Origin: Planctomycetales bacterium
GTDB taxonomy: Bacteria > Planctomycetota > Planctomycetia > Pirellulales > Pirellulaceae
DNA: 34,464 nucleotides
Assembly: GCA_020427005.1 (NCBI GenBank)
Contig: JAGQOY010000060.1
Span: 1-34,464 of the forward strand
Direction of reading: 5' to 3'
Position numbers and translations under genes: made by a program. The stretch's first letter is position 1. Each line of letters starts with the position of its first letter. The notes beneath the pieces are model-generated. The model had not been told where the DNA came from. It worked only from the letters and a program-made list of their open reading frames with translations, and did no database searches. Shown one piece after another: positions 33,462 through 34,464 of the stretch.

Positions 33462-34226
33462 CTAAGCGGTCATCCCTCCGTCCACCGTGAGAACTTGACC
33501 AGTGATATATGCTGCACCAGCGCTAGCCAGGAAAACCACCGCAGCAGCCACATCGTCGGGCTGGCCTAGTCGATTGGCCGGAATCCGCTTCTTAACCTCT
33601 ACCAGCATCGCGTCACCCAGAGCATGCGACATGTCACTTTCAATAAACCCAGGGGCGACAGCGTTGATGGTAATCTTGCGCTTCCCCAATTCCCGAGCCA
33701 AACTGCGAGTCAATCCTATCATGCCGGCTTTTGACGCGGAGTAATTGGTTTGACCAGGATTTCCAATCAACCCTGACACACTGGACATATTGATAATTCT
33801 TCCGTAGCGAGCCGACATCATAAGTTTCGATGCCTCGCGACAGAACAAGAAACAACTCGTCAAGTTCGTCTGAATCACATCATCCCACTGATCGTCGGTC
33901 ATCCTTGGCAAAAGCGTGTCGCGAGTAATACCCGCATTATTAACCAGGATATCCAGCTTGCCAAACTGCTCCTCTACCTGGCGAAAAAGCTGGGCCACGC
34001 TCTCCCGATTGCCTACATCGCATGGTAACGCTTCGGCATTGCCACCTGCCGAAAGGATCTCTGCTACAGTGGCCTGAAGCTTTTCTGCGTTACGCGCAAC
34101 ACACAGGACTTTGGCTCCACAACCTGCCAAGCGAATCGCACAGGCTTTTCCCAGTCCCTGTGAGGCTCCTGTAACCATAGCAACTTGCCCCGATAGGTCC
34201 GCGGAAATCCCCAGCGACTCACTCAT
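33462..34226 (-). CDS. fabG: 3-oxoacyl-[acyl-carrier-protein] reductase
   Basis: Reduces 3-oxoacyl-ACP with NADPH in each round of fatty-acid elongation. A 254-residue classical short-chain dehydrogenase. The cofactor motif TGASQGLG is at 19-26, NNAG at 96-99, and the catalytic residues are S149 (NMSSVSG), Y162 and K166 (NYSASK). The C-terminal ITGQVLTVDGGMTA is typical of FabG. The ATG at 34226 has GAGAG about 9 nt upstream. It lies 147 bp after fabD and 399 bp before acpP in the fab cluster, which together with the closeness of its motifs to FabG supports this over other SDRs. Confidence 0.96.
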   Translation of the reverse strand: MSESLGISADLSGQVAMVTGASQGLGKACAIRLAGCGAKVLCVARNAEKLQATVAEILSAGGNAEALPCDVGNRESVAQLFRQVEEQFGKLDILVNNAGITRDTLLPRMTDDQWDDVIQTNLTSCFLFCREASKLMMSARYGRIINMSSVSGLIGNPGQTNYSASKAGMIGLTRSLARELGKRKITINAVAPGFIESDMSHALGDAMLVEVKKRIPANRLGQPDDVAAAVVFLASAGAAYITGQVLTVDGGMTA

Positions 34227-34373
34227 AACGCTTTTCTCTCAATGTTAAACTTCAAACCGAATTTCATCACGCAAAGCTACACCTTGGCCAGGAGGCTCCT
34301 GGGTACTACCGCCAACAATCATTTGCAAACCGCTTCTGCTTAAATCTTTAAGTATTCCGACTTACCCGGGGTA

Positions 34374-34464
34374 CTACCCTCCAAAGCTTTGGCATGGCAT
34401 CTTGCGATTAATTCGCTTGATGGTTCCTGCTAAGACCTTTCCAGCACCGATTTCGTAGAAATTC
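34374..34464 (-). CDS. fabD: Malonyl-CoA:ACP transacylase, C-terminal fragment
   Basis: Only the last 29 codons lie in the window; the gene continues past the right edge. The sequence NFYEIGAGKVLAGTIKRINR, then eight residues and a TAG at 34374-34376, matches the C-terminal EIGPGKVLTGLLKRI block of FabD. FabD loads malonyl groups onto ACP. Its place directly upstream of fabG on the same strand fits the standard order fabD-fabG-acpP-fabF. The fragment is too short to see catalytic residues. Confidence 0.85.
   Translation of the reverse strand, partial: NFYEIGAGKVLAGTIKRINRKMPCQSFGG

Overview
The window reads as chromosomal DNA of a planctomycete, most likely of the Pirellulaceae/Pirellulales. 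The grounds are: a giant Ser/Thr kinase with an N-terminal zinc ribbon paired with an ECF-like sigma factor; a large exported protein whose N-terminus carries a LEPxxLL-like segment and which ends in EF-hand (dockerin-like) repeats; a PEP-CTERM-like protein; a DUF3299 protein; wide intergenic gaps; and base composition near 50% GC by eye. No phage, insertion sequence, CRISPR array, tRNA or rRNA was seen. Identifications come from reading motifs; no database search was run.

Layout. 1-754: 3' end of a PQQ-type beta-propeller gene, convergent with glnS. 773-3051: DUF3299 gene followed by glnS (minus). 3468-4622: exported Pro/Ser/Gly-rich protein. 5047-8802: aldo/keto reductase plus TauD-type dioxygenase (minus), divergent from a GntP-family permease. 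8897-19053: a minus-strand array in the order sigma factor, 1608-residue transmembrane kinase, about 1300-residue secreted GEVED/FG-GAP/EF-hand protein, PEP-CTERM-like protein. The sigma-kinase gap is 4 nt and the last two genes are 8 nt apart, so both pairs look translationally coupled. This array is the most distinctive locus here. 20012-21526: three small unrecognised plus-strand genes. 21862-22485: Mn-type superoxide dismutase. 22847-25000: HD-like/PAS/GGEEF signalling protein. 25411-27264: membrane protein with a basic Leu-Pro-Lys tail, preceded by three 20-bp direct repeats. 27415-28410: YheT-like hydrolase. 28999-31081: PfkB kinase and SBF-type transporter. 31256-34464: fatty-acid synthesis cluster read fabD (C-terminus only), fabG, acpP, fabF.

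How the parts may work together. The kinase would put its catalytic domain in the cytosol and about 1170 residues of repeat, FGE-like and TPR-like sequence beyond one membrane segment. Its partner sigma factor could control synthesis of the secreted proteins encoded downstream; this is inference from gene order. The fab genes supply acyl-chain elongation. The intergenic gaps hold several short imperfect tandem repeats, a diverged pair of ~100-117 bp elements, and GACGCGTCAG-containing repeats.
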